NCBI GenBank assembly: GCA_008973525.1
Contig: WACJ01000295.1
Location: 124,001 to 188,000, forward strand
Reading direction: 5' to 3'
From: Stenopsyche tienmushanensis
Taxonomy: Eukaryota; Arthropoda; Insecta; Trichoptera; Stenopsychidae
DNA length: 64,000 bases
The notes under the pieces were generated by a model. It was not told where the DNA came from. It ran no database searches and was given only the letters and a program-made list of their open reading frames with translations. Below are positions 31,466-44,478 of this stretch, piece by piece (the first letter of the stretch is position 1; each line of letters starts with the position of its first letter). The position numbers were made by a program, and so were the translations under genes.

Positions 31466-32449
31466 AAATAGTCGCAATGACTGGGATTTATTTTTTTGAG
31501 TTAAGGACTATAGTGACATCTTTGCTAATTATGAATTATATTGTTGGAAAAAGAAAATCTACACAGAACCATTATGATATTGAGACTGGGTATACTATTT
31601 CTTCCGAAGAAGATAGCGATTTTGAGTCATATCGAAAATCGCAACGAAAATTATCATACAGCGATGACGGTTTGTAATTAAAATAATTAGTATTTCTCTA
31701 GTGGATGTCTAGAATTTGAGATGCCAGATGTCAGACATCCTTAAAATTTTACCAATGATGCAAGACGCCCTTTAAATGATACGAAAAAAAAATTATTAAC
31801 TTTTTTTATGCGATTTTGGATATATTTTATTTAGCTGTTTCAAAGTTATGCGGTTTTTAAAATCCAAGGTACGCATCTTCACTTTTTATATGCAATTTAT
31901 AGCTCTTTTGTGCTATTTTTCGCGGAACGCATCTACCGCACAAAAAATATTTGAGTGTATTTTTTATGTTCGAATTAAATTTGTTTTCGTTGAAAAAATA
32001 TATAGTTATAAATTGCGCCCGGCTCTTAAAGCGTTAATATGTGTGTTAAAAAAGGGTTTATGACGCATATAAACAGAATAAAAATGGAATTATAAGTAAC
32101 AAAAATTGTTTAAAGTCGTCAAAATATTTGGAAGATTATATCGCCAGATTAAGTGTTACTAATTTAAGACATCCGAATTGAATATTTGTCTTTATTATAT
32201 TTTAACAACAGTGTTTGTATACATGTTTAGTCCATGGGAACGCTCTATTAAAATCGTATTTAGTCGATTGAGTGCGTAAATATATAAATTTGCTGTATTT
32301 CAGGGACTTTATTAGTGCGCTCGCAAAATGTTAGTCAACAGCATGTCTTAGCAGTTCACCCCCACAATAACAACCCATTTTGTCTATTTATAGTCGGATT
32401 GTTCGCATTCGTTTGGATCACACGTGATATAATATTTGATATAGGAGCG
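31466..32449. other. Gene-free AT-rich region
   Basis: Only short frames without domains. The last ~150 bases lead into the GC-rich exon-like block. Confidence 0.4.
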
Positions 32450-32838
32450 TAATGATGGTCGTTCACTCGTTCGTCCAGAGTTTGCTTTGTACGGCTGCAA
32501 GTGTGGCATATCAAATGTTGGCCACCAATGGGCTCCCAACTAACTACCCACAAGTATTTATGTGTTTGTCCGCCATCTTTGGAGCTTGGGGGATGTGGGG
32601 GGGCCTGTGGGCTGGCCGGGTTGGCACCCCTGGGGTGCCGCGGGGTCCGGGGGCCCCTTACGGACGCGCCAGTTGGGGAACGACCGGCGTCGAGCGCCGA
32701 CGTCCGCTCCCTTTACACTCTCGACATCGTGCGAAAACATCGCGATCCGAAAAAAAACTGGTGAAAAGAGTGCTAACACATAGTGCGCGGGCCGTCACAT
32801 TAAGAGTACGCCCACAACAATCCGGATAACGTGTTAGG
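32450..32838 (+). other. Candidate first exon / promoter-proximal block of a host gene
   Basis: This is a sharp island of GC- and CpG-rich sequence (about 32575-32720) in AT-rich DNA, single-copy in the window and free of transposon motifs. It ends in ttagg|gtgagta at 32838/32839, a strong match to the 5' splice-site consensus. Three frames are open across parts of it (longest 32452-32829), but none resembles a known protein. A non-coding 5' leader exon fits better than a coding one. Downstream sequence to about 34.4 kb stays unique, as expected of a large first intron. Confidence 0.4.
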
Positions 32839-32844
32839 GTGAGT
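32839..32844 (+). promoter_or_regulatory. Candidate splice donor
   Basis: GTGAGT follows exon-like sequence ending ttagg. It is close to the ideal pairing with U1 RNA. It is supported only by context. Confidence 0.4.
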
Positions 32845-34922
32845 ACTTTTCGGATTTTGCTAAATTAGTATACTTTACATGTTTGGCAATGCGGTGTATT
32901 TTTCGCACAACAGGGCCCAAATAAAACGCCCCTCTTCGCGTTTTGCTTTTGTCTTGAGATAATCTAATTCGCTTATAAAGACGCGCGTACACATACGCTA
33001 TAATCATCGCAGTTTAAGCACACGATCAACAAAAAATACGCATAAACAACATTTAAAAACATGCATGATTTGATCCGATGATCATAACACTATTTTTGTG
33101 ATGGAAGATCAATCCCCAAATATGTTTTTACATGCAAAAAATACTAATAATGGATATAAAATAGATATATTTACCCACACGTGCTCTTAATACACAAGCC
33201 ACGACTGTTATGAGACGCTCGCCGCACGAATAAATCCCCAACCGGAATTGTATACTGTAGGTACTTTTTCACTGTCGGCCTCGAATCTACTAAAATTAAT
33301 GGTTTTATTAGAATATATATCGTTTGTGTGATGTATTTGGGATGTGTAGCAAATTTCTATTAAATAAATTGCTTCAAATATCATATCAATAATGTGATAT
33401 TGACAGATTTAATCCATGCCCTTAATGAAATCCATGCAAATAATTTAGTGTTTTTAATTTTTAACGGCTTGAAATTAATATAAATATTTAAAAAATTGCA
33501 TGATTTATAATAAATACATATTGGAAATGTATATAATTTTTTTTTGCATACAAAAAATAATATTAATATGTTAAAAATCATATTTTTGGACGTCGGACAA
33601 AAAATCATTGCCTTTATTTTTATGGTTTAATAACATTTTTGTTGTTTTTTTTAAAGTTATATTATTGTATATAAATTTGAGCATATTTATTATATTTTGT
33701 TCAAATAAATTCTTATTAGATTCGGATTTAAATTGAATATGACGAGGCTCTTGTCTCGTATTTGTCGTTCGTTGTTTAAAATTGAATTATATATATAGCT
33801 GAAAACTTATTTACACCCTCATACGAAATTATGTACGTATGGGGATGTTTTTGGGTAAATTTTCATCTCACAAGCGACGAAATTTGTTTATAAAAACATC
33901 AAAACAAGGGTGCCAAAATGACAACAATATCTCACGTCACGTCGAGAAGAGACGACGGCAGAGACGCGTCCCGAAATTAAGCACGTCATCTTGACTACTA
34001 TTTCATTTTTTGACAACGGTATAAACATAAGCATCATTTAAGCTGTCATAACATATTTAAAAAATACTATTAAAAAAATGCATGCAAACAAAATATATCG
34101 AACGTGTGCGAGCGCATCCACTCCATGCGATAAGAGGATCATTCGCGCAGCACACAAACAATAAACGCACGAAACAATATTAATTATATTAATTTATCAC
34201 GGCGTAAATCGGACAAAATCACTGTTTGCGTTTGTGCAAAAAAACAATTTCATCGAAAGCGTGCAAATTTGCCGCTGGAAATTAAGCGATGCACGTCGAA
34301 TTAAATCAATTTTCATCGAGCCCAACCTGCAAATTGAATACACTTTTGCATTAAATCCATTAAAAATACATACAAATTCGGTATTCTCGTCCGATGATTG
34401 CGGAATTTATTAAACGCTCTCCGGCCGGCACGTTCTATATATTTCGGCTGTATAATTTTTTTGCTGAGTTTAAAAACTTGGGCATTTCCCCCCCGAGGTT
34501 ATATCCTAATCCTGTCCACCTCATTTCATATTCTGCGGAGTGTCTCACCTTGCATTTAAATTTAAGTCACTCCTCGCCCAAAAAAAAAAAAACTTCATTG
34601 AAAACTCAACGCAGTCTCCTTTTATTAAAGTGATTTCTTCAAAATGCATAATTAAGCTCACGATCGTATTAAATCCATCCAATCACAAAATGCGCAGACA
34701 AAACAACTTCTGACACCGTTGTGGCGTAATTTACATAATTTTATCGCATCATAATTTTTATATCGCAGTAGAGATTCAAACAATTGATTTTAGAGGATGC
34801 AATGAGAAGTAGTATTATCAAATCAAGCCCTATTGTTTAATTTGCATATTTTGTAAATTGAGGCCTAGTCTTGTTCATCCTAAAAGCTTTAGCTGCTCAC
34901 GAATCAAATTTCAAAAACATAC
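32845..34922. other. Gene-free unique region with a possible primer-binding relic
   Basis: Mostly AT-rich with CpG-containing unique patches (for example about 32930-33030 and 34100-34330) of regulatory appearance. At 34706-34717 acttctgacacc, followed by gt and tgtggcg, resembles a tRNA-Leu primer-binding site beside an LTR start, but no LTR body was recognised. Confidence 0.4.
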
Positions 34923-35493
34923 CGGTGATGTATTTACTACACCTCAACTCTAATAATGGCAATATCGATATGAAATATAATAGATATGCGATTCAGAATT
35001 TTTGTATTTCTCCGTAATATAATTACGAATCACATCAATGCATTATAGTATACAAGTATTCATCTGCAGCGACGGAAATAAATTATATTTAGGGAAATCG
35101 GGTATTTTGCGAGTTTTAGTACGTTTCTCAGCAGAAACGAATTTTATCAGTCACATTGAATGGTATTATACGAAAATGGGGGCTCACGCGGTCATCAATT
35201 CGAACCAGCATTCAAATAGCTGATGACGATACCTCCAACGAGTGTGGAGATCGATTTTTTCGTATCTAATACGCTGCCATACCGTTCATTACATTGCAAT
35301 AAAGCTTCGTCCACTTATTGCTAAAGATTGCGCAATTAACATAAGCATAGTCTGATGTGTAAAAATCAATGTTTGTTTGTCCGTATTTGATGCGCTTCCA
35401 TACCGTTCATCCGATTGAGATAAAGCTTTGTCAAATTACTATTTACACTTGCGAGAATAACATAAGCATAGTAAAAATATTGTATGGATGCTA
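34923..35493 (-). repeat. C-D dispersed repeat, contiguous copy
   Basis: On the minus strand C (35493-35240, two tandem units) is followed by D (35220-34923). Both parts match 6697-6945 and 8011-8311 in the same order and relative orientation, with the whole unit inverted with respect to that locus. Here the two parts are joined by only about 20 bases. No coding or terminal repeats were recognised. Confidence 0.8.
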
Positions 35494-35847
35494 CCCATGG
35501 TGGTTAAGTCGGGCTTTAAGATAAGAGCAAGTGTGCTTATGCTCTTGTAAGGATATGCTGATGTTGAGTCATTGGGTCATGTTGGAGCTGATCAGTTAGA
35601 GCTTCAAAACACATTCTTACTACTCTATATGGATTCAAAAAGACTATTTTGTACATGATGCGTCGAAAAAACGACATTACTATATACAATAAAGGTGCTT
35701 ATGAATCATATCATATCATGCTCCAATTCCATATTTATGATAAAGGTTTAGAATGATCGCGTATTTTCGCGCTGTAAATATTTTCCGGGCAAACCAGAAT
35801 ATTATTAGATACCCAGAAGAGGGTCTCAGACGGCGCGGACTTTATTC

Positions 35848-36120
35848 TTAAAAACATCCCCCTACCGAGAAGAAGCCGTAAGCAGATAAATTAGGGGAAC
35901 GTCGGGGGCAAGTTTTGTCTCGTGGGCTCGAAATAATGCACTGCTGAAACATTTCGCGTAAAATATCCATAGAGCATCCAGCAGCATGTGCAGAAGTCCT
36001 GTTGACACCAAATAAGAGGAGCATTCGCACGTTTTCGTTCCTTGTCATAAAATGTTTGCACCATCTGCACATATCGATCCGACGGTCGTACACATGTAGG
36101 TGCTGCGATATGAGCTGCAA
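35848..36120 (-). pseudogene. Mar-4 mariner/IS630-type transposase remnant
   Basis: A 90-codon frame keeps HLHVYDRRIDMCRWCKHFM (linker ahead of the catalytic core) and SMDILREMFQQCIISS, then RRSPNLSAYGFF. The last two follow the family pattern ESMxxLREMFxxRLISxxGDxxWPxRSPDLSxCDFFLWGYLK. The expected catalytic Asp in CDFF is replaced (YGFF), and the middle of the domain is deleted. It is dead, and a different family from Mar-1 to Mar-3. Confidence 0.6.
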
Positions 36121-39100
36121 AAAATATTTTCAGACGAAATAATATTTTCGGCGTTAATAAAACGTGTCGTAACCGACGGAGTGACCCTCTTGATCGCCCG
36201 TTGATGGATACACAATCGAAATTAATTTACGCTAATGTGGGAAAATATGCATTTTTCAATCTATTAAAAATACATTGCTCCGGGCTGTAATTAAACAGGA
36301 CGCTCCCTTTCAATTTTTTCTCTGGAAGAATGTAATTTCCTCTTAAGCCTCAAGGACCCATCTCATCACCCTTGGGGGCGCTATTTATTAATTTCGCGGC
36401 ATTCTTTCGCCAGACTTTAATATCGAGTTTACAAATTTGTTTTATTTTTTGTCAGGCGGATAGGGACCGCATAGGGAACAGAGTGCATCGATGCAGCGCG
36501 CCGAATGCATGCGAGTGACATTTTGAAAAAGGGTGTCAATCAAAAGCGACCATGCCATATTTTCACGCGACTTACTCTTCGCGGTCAATCAACCAATATT
36601 TTGGACCACTGTTCCGGGAACTGAACAGGGACGCCACGGGATAAAATCAAAACGCTCCAATGAATTGTTTTGTCCGTCGACTGTAGAATTTACATCGATA
36701 AAAATGCATTTGTCACTTGGGTGCAGCGCGACGGAAATCGAAACTCTGTCCAAATATCACAAATCTGCATATTGAATTTATATAGAAATGTTTGGATACA
36801 CTTCGTATCTTATAACACAGTAAAACATCAAAGCTTCCGAACAAATCATGAGAAAATCCCCCTATTTTGTATTTAGTAGGGGAGATTTAATCGCATCCGA
36901 AGATGAGTATTCTTTTTGAATCGACCAAAGGTTACAATATTTCACTACTGAATGCCGTGGAACTAGTGAGTCGCTTCACATATGATACATTGCATGAAAA
37001 ATACCTGCGAGCGGGTAACGGCCGCGCTCCACGTTCCAATGGTGTCAGAAGTGGCATTACGTACACACTGTTGAATTTAATTAACGCAAGCAAAAAAATA
37101 AATAGAGCTCAATTGATTGAATTAGCATCCGGACAATATTCGTACACCCAAATACAACCCAAAAATATTCGCGTATTTAGTTAAAACGTAAAAAAAAGTA
37201 AGTTCAATTTATGGACCTGAAATCCGTCGAGGTGAGGTTCAGTGAATAAGATATATGCTTGTGGTTCTTTTTTGTATTAGATTTTTTTTTGTACTTTTTT
37301 ACCAACAAACTACCCGCATAGAATGGACGACTTTCTTTGTAGTCTCAAAATCAGAGTCATTCTTCCAAGTTTAAACGTATTTATTTAAAAACTGTGATAA
37401 GATATGCAGTTTCTGGATAAATCTTAAAAGGTTGCTAGTCACAAAGTATTTTATGTTTTTTTTTCTTTTTGAGAAATTCTATACACCTTCGATATTTTGT
37501 GCATCTACCATATTTTTCTTATCTTGTACCGAAAGTAAATGATGGAAAGATTCAGCAAATCTTTATAGCCATTTCCAGGTTGATATATATTTGATTTTTT
37601 TTTTAAATTGAAAAATCCAATCTGAAGCATATTTTTAGAGGATGTGGTATTATAAATTATTGTTTTATAATCGCTCTGATTAATTTTAAAGTCATTTTGC
37701 ATGCTGTTTTACTTCAAAACAGGCTAATAAACATAGCAAACCAAAATGCTGGATTCATAGTTAAATAATGCGTTTTTTTGCAATATTTTTTTTGAAACCT
37801 CTAAAACCTTTCAAAAAAAAAATTAAAAATAAATGTATTCATTATTTTAAGGTAGAGAATCAAATAACGATCTAATTTGAAAAATAAGGACCATCCTAAT
37901 GGATACGGTATCCCTTCATCGATACCCATCCTACCCCATGACACCCATCCTATTCATTTTTTTCGATTAGTTTTAAACGGTTGAATTGATCCAAATTTAA
38001 TTCTTTTTCGTTTAGCTTTAAAGCATATAAAAGAGGAATTTTTAAGTAATATTTAATGTAAATTTTATTTAAAAATCTTGAAAATTCAGCTGCTTAGACT
38101 TGGCTTTGAAAAATAAGTTTGTAAAATAATTGATACAATCATTAATCGATCTTATCATGAAGAAGTATACTAAATGTTTAATAAAACCGTCTTTAAAAAT
38201 TGGGTTTTGATAAAAGAGCAGTTAAAATGCGACATTTTCAGCCGGTCAAATTTATACATCCAAATTTCAAATGGCTCTATCTCCTATAGTTTTATTCAGA
38301 TTTACTTGAAATTTTGTGAAAATATTCTCGATTTATTAAGCTGTTAGATAAAATAATTTCATATTTAAAAATTAATGTAGTCTTTGAGAGATTTGAATGC
38401 AAAATATTAATTCAAATTGGATGTTCTGTATGTATTTAGTGGTACGATTTTCTATCTAAATTTATACGCCCTAGATATAATAAACGGTTCGAGCATTAAC
38501 TAACCACCCCATCCCTGCGGATTTGATGTCCCGTCGTCATAATTTAAAGGCAGTGGAAAAACGCTTCGTTTGAATGCTTGACAAATTTGCTGATGACAAA
38601 TGTGATTTTATAATAAAGTAGAAGGTTGCCAGATGAATTGAAGACCAGATGCGAGTTGCTGACGGATGAATTTAGGGGGTGGAGGTTTGAATCAGCTTCC
38701 GAGTGTATTCGGAGAGGGATGACGAATACTTTTGACTGCGGCTTGTCTTCTGAAATATTTCAACGGGATCATTTTGAAATGAAATAAAATCGGGATTTGG
38801 GATGATGTTTAAATGCAGAAAGTTTGCATTTCGTTTGGGATTCATTCATTTGATCGTCGGGTCTTCTATTTATTTTGTTGTTAGTGAAGATCGATCTGAT
38901 ATGAATGGAGGGTGGATACATCAAATGTCAGAAATGGGGAGACAGCTATTTCATCCCTATTTTTTGGAGCGATTCTCCGGAGACTTGTGTCCCACTTGAA
39001 TTTCGTTCCCTATTTTTTAATACTGTTATAGGTATCCACCTTGAATTTTAATATAGAAAAAACTTATACCGCCCCTAAAATGTTAAGCAGTCGGATTATG

Positions 39101-39446
39101 TTGCAAATAAAATTCGTCTTAGAAGCGGACGTCCTTATATAATAAAGAAAATGCGTACCGTTCTTGAATCTAAATAAATTGATGTTCAAACAAAGAGAAA
39201 ATATTATTTCGACATTAACTTTCAACTCGTTTTTATTTGAAATTGAATTATCTTGGACGAATCGCCCCTCCTTGAACACAGCACAATTTGTCCAAATACA
39301 ATCGAATAATATTCCTGGAACGTCCTGAAGCACTCTTGAGCAATTTAATTAATTAAAATATTTAATTCAAGTCCATTATGTGTTTGCATGGGGATGAATT
39401 AGTAACATAATAGATATTAAAGCATACCCACATTCAAACAATACAA
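36121..39446. other. Longest gene-free, transposon-poor stretch
   Basis: Bases about 36160-36780 are GC-richer unique DNA. The rest is AT-rich. Plus frames at 36533-36876 and 36903-37184 (93 codons) show no recognised domain, and I do not call them genes. Confidence 0.45.
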
Positions 39447-39653
39447 AATGCGGCAGAAAAACTACTTTATTAAAAAATTAAATAACACAAACAATATTAA
39501 ATATATCGACTTAATTCTTTTTTCATTTTATAAAAAAACATTTAAAGTTTTTATTTATGATATTTTATAAAATTAAATCATTAAGATCGCCTCCGTTTTG
39601 GTCAATAAAGTTCAATATTTCTACAAAATTAGGTAGCTTCACTGCCGCACCCC
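39447..39653. mobile_element. MITE with tgcggcag terminal repeats
   Basis: The left end is aatgcggcagaaaaactact and the right end, inverted, is ggggtgcggcagtgaagcta. ATACAA flanks both sides (39441-39446 and 39654-39659). The element is 207 bp with an AT-rich interior and no coding. It is the same family as 44479-44681 and the single end at 56272. The superfamily is not assigned. Confidence 0.65.
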
Positions 39654-40084
39654 ATACAACGCCCAAACTTTAAATGTTTATACACATTTGATAAAATTTA
39701 GCACACAGATTGAGCTAAACTTAATTAAAAATTGCTATTTTGACACTTTTTATGATAAAATAGCACATCATCCATCAAAAGCTGTCAGCTCAATACAGCA
39801 ATATTTATAATATATCCAAGGTAAAATATCTAAAATTTAAGCTTGCCAGAAAACTGTTTTGCAACATTATAATTTGCAATCATTGATTGCTTTGATTTTA
39901 ATTAATTTGTTGGTTTGTTTGCTTCCCATCTTTCTTCGTTTTGTATAAGATTATCCCATGTCAGTATTAAAAAAATAAAATTGGAGATTATGCTAACTTT
40001 AATATCGAACACACCAGGAATTGATGCAAAAAATACCAAACAAAGTCTTTTGATAGATTCACTTAGATTTTAACTAATATATTT
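39654..40084. other. Gene-free AT-rich DNA
   Basis: Nothing recognised. Confidence 0.4.
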
Positions 40085-40415
40085 TTTTTAAAAAATATAA
40101 AATTCCAATTATTGACGGAGTTATAGCCATTTTAGTGAAGCAGCAATTAAGCCGATCCTACCAGAATATAGTTTTTTCAACACGGTTGACATTATATCTT
40201 ATGTTTTAAATAATTGATTTACTTAAATCTTGTTATAAATATTTTTTATATATTTTTCTATCGTCCCTACCAGATTTATATCTAAATTTTAATTTTAGCT
40301 ATTTAAAAAAATAAAACTAAAAAATATAAAGCCAAAAAATAATTATTAAGTAAGAATATATATATTTTTTTAATTTCAATGATTAGAAGGGTTGAAATCG
40401 CGTCAACGAGAACAC
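40085..40415 (+). repeat. E repeat copy
   Basis: It carries gacggagttatagccatttt, caacacggttgacattatat and gtccctaccagatttata. The tail agggttgaaatcgcgtcaac (about 40387) matches the end of the copy at 12350-12870, so E is at least about 330 bp. Confidence 0.7.
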
Positions 40416-41267
40416 ACTTTTTTCCATCCCTTACACTATACCATCCTATAACTTTTTTAATTTAATTTTTTTTCTTTTTTATTATTTTTTTTATATATTC
40501 TCAAAATGTGTCCAAAATCATAATTTTGGGCGGTCCGGTCTTTTTCTGTCCTTCAAAGTCCCAATCCCTTATGGTCTTTTATGATATATTAAACCCCTTT
40601 GATGGAAAATTTAGTTTTTCAAAACAATATCTCTGATTAAAAATCGTAATTTCGAAGGTATGGCCTATCCTGTATTATGTTATTGTATAGGCGTATCACA
40701 TGAACGTTCGGAAATCGTATGCTAGACTAGAAATGCTAAAATTTCTACAAAAATAACTGATTTTAAGAATTAATAATGCTTTATGCTATTTTTTGTCAAC
40801 CATACAGTAACGTTTATCCAGCTTTTAAACTATTCCTTTTGAACTGAAATAGATGTGTCATTGGGATCTAATTAAAACCAAGTTTGTTTTGGTTTTGGAT
40901 CATCCTCAAAGCTCATTGAGTTGAGATTCTAATTACCAGAACGTTTTTTGCACCAATTTTGAATTGTTTCACAAAAATCCTTTCTTTTCGAAAGCGCTGT
41001 TGATATTTATATATGTTTTTGCTGCGTTGTGTTCCAATTTGAACTCATACAAAATAGCATGTGGCAAGTCTTTTGTTGGCGATATTCTGTTGAAAGTCAT
41101 AGAAAACAATAGAAACAGCAGCAATAACTCCACATTTAAAAAACACTTGAATTGCTATAGTACTCATTATTAATTTCAAATATTCCAAAATGTTAAATAT
41201 CGCATAGAATCTTTTTCAATTATGATTAGCTGAAATTCCGACTCTTCATACGATATGTCTTAATTAA
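40416..41267. other. Gene-free AT-rich region
   Basis: No domain was found in the small frames (for example 40964-41173), and no repeat was recognised. Confidence 0.4.
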
Positions 41268-41585
41268 CTGGACGAATTGATGGGAATAAACGGGCGTCGA
41301 ATAGAAAGATTCTCTTCTCTAAATAAATATTTATTCCACACGAGAGAGAGAGAGGGAAAGATCTGGCTGCAGGAAGGACGACTTCCCGCAGCCAAGGCTA
41401 ACCGACGACTCCTCCGCATCCTGCATCCTGCACGTCACTGCCTAATCAGCAAAGGTCCACGCGCAAGAAGCGATCGGTCAGTATGCAGGTGCAATATCTC
41501 CGCAGGGCCACAAGAGATGGCGCTGTTAAAATAACACATTGCACCTGAAGAGAGACGGAAGATGTCGCTGTTAACAGCGCGTGCG
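41268..41585 (-). repeat. LTR-A copy, both ends truncated
   Basis: Plus-strand order: ggacgaattgatgggaataa, acgggcgtcgaatagaaag, ttattccacacgagagagag, ggaaggacgacttcccgcag, gcaagaagcgatcggtcagt, ccacaagagatggcgctgtt and cggaagatgtcgctgttaac. The head with tgtagcgtggg is lost after 41585. The CTCF-like core is intact. Confidence 0.82.
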
Positions 41586-41734
41586 GATGTTATTAAGCCT
41601 TTCCACTCATCTTTTTTTTTAAATAGTAATAGCGCTGACTTTTAATTTATTTCATGCATTTTGTTATGTTGCGCAACGCGTAATTATTCGTTTTCTCGTA
41701 AATGAAGGTATATTATTATATACGAGTTTAAAAT

Positions 41735-42065
41735 TTTGGCGACATAATGTCGACATTCTCTGAAAGAAGAAAAAGAATTTCTAAAATTATAATTGTTTAC
41801 GGAGTTGTAGCTATTTTAGCAAATAAGCCGGTTCAACCAGAATTAAGTTTTTAAAGGCGTTTCTCTAGAAACCACTTTTTTAAACACGGTTGACATTATA
41901 TTTCAAGTTTTAATCAACTGATATACTTCAAATTTAATATGTATCTTTCCAATATAACATTCTATTGTTCCTACCAGAATTATGTCAAAATTTTATTTTT
42001 AACTGTTTAAAAAAAAAATAAAACTGAGAAAATAAGACTAAAAATGTCAATAATCTGGTAAAAAA
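41735..42065 (+). repeat. E repeat copy
   Basis: It shares tttacggagttgtagctatt, cacggttgacattatatttc and cctaccagaattatgtcaaa. The preceding cgagtttaaaattttggcga (about 41726) also occurs at about 26838, where the rest of E is absent. Confidence 0.68.
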
Positions 42066-42364
42066 ATAAATAATGAAAATAATTTTCGCTTCTTCTCTAT
42101 ACTAGAATACCCTCTAAATAATTAGGAAAAATCCCATTACATAAAACAATATGTATTAGATGATCGGTCAAATTTACCCTCACTTATAGGGAGTTATTCC
42201 GGAGAATTTTTTGAGGGGTTGCTTGGGAATGTGCAGATGACGCATACAGATCTCAGATCATTTAACGACATAGAATACGCATACTTCTAACATTATAAAA
42301 AAATAATATATTCTATTGATGAATAGAAGTATAGTGTGTATGAAATGACGACATCTATCACTTT

Positions 42365-42651
42365 TGTGTGTGTATCGTTGTCAATACGTTGGTAATGCGC
42401 AGAAAATGGGATTCGTTCGATAGCCTTGGCTGCGGAAAGACGTCCTTCCCGCGACCAGATCACTCTTTCTCTCTTATCGTAATAAATAAAGCAGTTAAAC
42501 AGATTAGAGCATTTATATTCGAATTTGATCACCTCTATTCTATCTTTTGAATTTATCACGGTTTGATAGTAAAATGAGCCTCTCTGGGAGCGCAGCCATC
42601 TCAGCAAATATATGGAAACAACCTGGAGATTTTATCTCGCTCCACGTTACA
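42365..42651 (+). repeat. Diverged LTR-A-related copy with 3' terminus
   Basis: The central block gataacc-like core reads gatagccttggctgcggaa, agacgtccttcccgcgacca and gtaataaataaa (polyadenylation-like). It ends with ctcgctccacgttaca at 42651, equivalent to the LTR-A terminus. Much of the middle is different, so it is a related subfamily or a rearranged copy. Confidence 0.6.
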
Positions 42652-43642
42652 TAAGCATTCGTACAAAGTTATAAATTTAAATGATATTTTATTAATCGTG
42701 CCTCTCGTGATACATCTTTTGAATGTTTAAAATATACAAATGGGTTTCAAATTTATTTAAATTTAAAATGGAAGCACATTCCCGTGTTTATTAACAGGGT
42801 GGAGTGTTTCCGTTGTACGTTGCTGTTGGTTTTCACTTCTTTTTTACGATCCGACGCTGCCACATCAACAATTTCTTAGTGCCGCATATTTCTTCATCTT
42901 TCCTGTAGAGCATCATATTTTCTGTTAATGGTCCAGGGTTTTCATTGCAATGTTAGCGGCTTAATAATAACCAGACCGGAACTTCATCGTAAAATAGCGT
43001 CTCCTTCAAAACGAAACCACCCGCAGACATATTTATGGACACAAGGGCGAAATTAGCAGATAGTCATCCGCGAATTCATCTTATTTAATACAATTCCACG
43101 TGGAAAGAGTCCACGTTTTGTACTATAAATAAACATGATCGTTATCAATTTCGGACGCTCACGTAACAGATTCCAGAAACGGCAAGGAATTAACAGGAGC
43201 GCGGATCCAGTGTTGTAATAATTTGATTTATAGTTTCCTCGGGCAATATCTTTGTTAGCGTTGTGCGACAAACAGCCAGTCGATATTTCCGCTAATAATT
43301 TTATCTATGAAATGTTCCAGCTTTGTAGTCCTTTTGCGATATATTTTATGTGGAAGATTGTTCTTCATTTTCTTCCATTTGCATATGCGCAAGTTTTTGC
43401 TGCAGCAGATGCTCTGCATATTCAATTTCGTCCTTAGCATCAGAGTTTTCGCATTTATGATCTCGACCGCAGCAATTTCATTTTAAAGTTTTTTTACCCT
43501 GCACCCCCGGTGGGTGAGGGGGTAATCGAATTTTTGTATTTTTATGTGCTTCCTAATAAAACTTAAGGACGTTAAATTTGAACGCTTTCATTCGTGCAAT
43601 GAGACAAAAAAGGATATCAATACAGATTGTGCAACATATATC
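42652..43642. other. Gene-free region
   Basis: Unique DNA. Frames at 43053-43440 on both strands have no domain. Nothing assigned. Confidence 0.4.
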
Positions 43643-44006
43643 GAATCTTTCAATAAGAGCGCTCAATTTTTAAATGTAAATAAAACAACTTATTTGTAAG
43701 ATATTTACTAAATTTTTCCTTTTATTTAAAAGAATATTTTATGGCATTAAATATAAAATATAACATAGTTCAAATACTTTCCACGAATTTGCTTGGTGGT
43801 ACATATTCAAGAGTTCCAACTTTTGATTGGACTTTATCGCATAAATCTGACTGAATTTGCTGTTACGTCAATTTTAAGCACATCAATTGTTCATTATAAT
43901 ATTTGCCATATACTATTTAATAATTTCCAATTTGTTTAATAGAAATTTATTTAATAATATAATCTTTATAATCTAAAAAACTTAGAGCGTTCCTATTGAA
44001 ATATCC
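43643..44006 (-). mobile_element. Mar-1 deletion derivative, both ends present
   Basis: The left end is gaatctttcaataagagcgc and the right end (inverse) is ggatatttcaataggaacgc. The ~364-bp interior retains only the last transposase codons in minus sense (about 43790-43870, the same text as 26390-26465) and a shared ttaatgccataaaatattct. It behaves like a MITE of the Mar-1 family. Confidence 0.8.
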
Positions 44007-44478
44007 TGCAAATTGAATTTCTAAAGACGCTTTTACTTTATTTTTTGTGAATTACATTGAATTCTTTCGAAATATTCCTTGTTATACTTCAAATACACAT
44101 TTTTATGAAAGATATTCAGCACTCTGTGTATTATCTATCCAACTAATATGGATTTTGCCAGACTAAGTGCTACGAATTAAGAACGCCATAGCATTGTCAT
44201 TTTACATTTGAGCCTTTTTAAAATGTTCAGGATCATATTATATTCATGCTTATATTATAAATTTATATTTAAACCCAATAATTCACATGCTTTCATTTAA
44301 AAAACTAAAACGAAAAATTATTTTTTAATAATTGCGGCTTCGATTATGCTTCATTTCATTATACATTCAATATACGATTATGCATTCAATATTCTTTTTT
44401 CTAAGGTGGCTTTTAACAATGCCTTTTATGGGACTGCGCTTAATCGTGGAATAAAAATGGTGACAAAATACATATTAC

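Noticed and set aside
31477..31677. Acidic 66-codon frame as a piggyBac N-terminus
   Set aside because: EEDSDFES-type acidic text is suggestive, but no other piggyBac motif lies within reach and the E repeat next to it is unclassified.
32452..32829. 125-codon plus frame as a coding exon
   Set aside because: Two other frames are open in the same GC-rich stretch, the residue composition follows the GC bias, and the stop comes just before the splice donor. A non-coding leader fits better.
36903..37184. 93-codon plus frame as a small gene
   Set aside because: The composition is reasonable, but there is no recognisable family, no splice or promoter evidence and no second copy. It is left unassigned rather than called.
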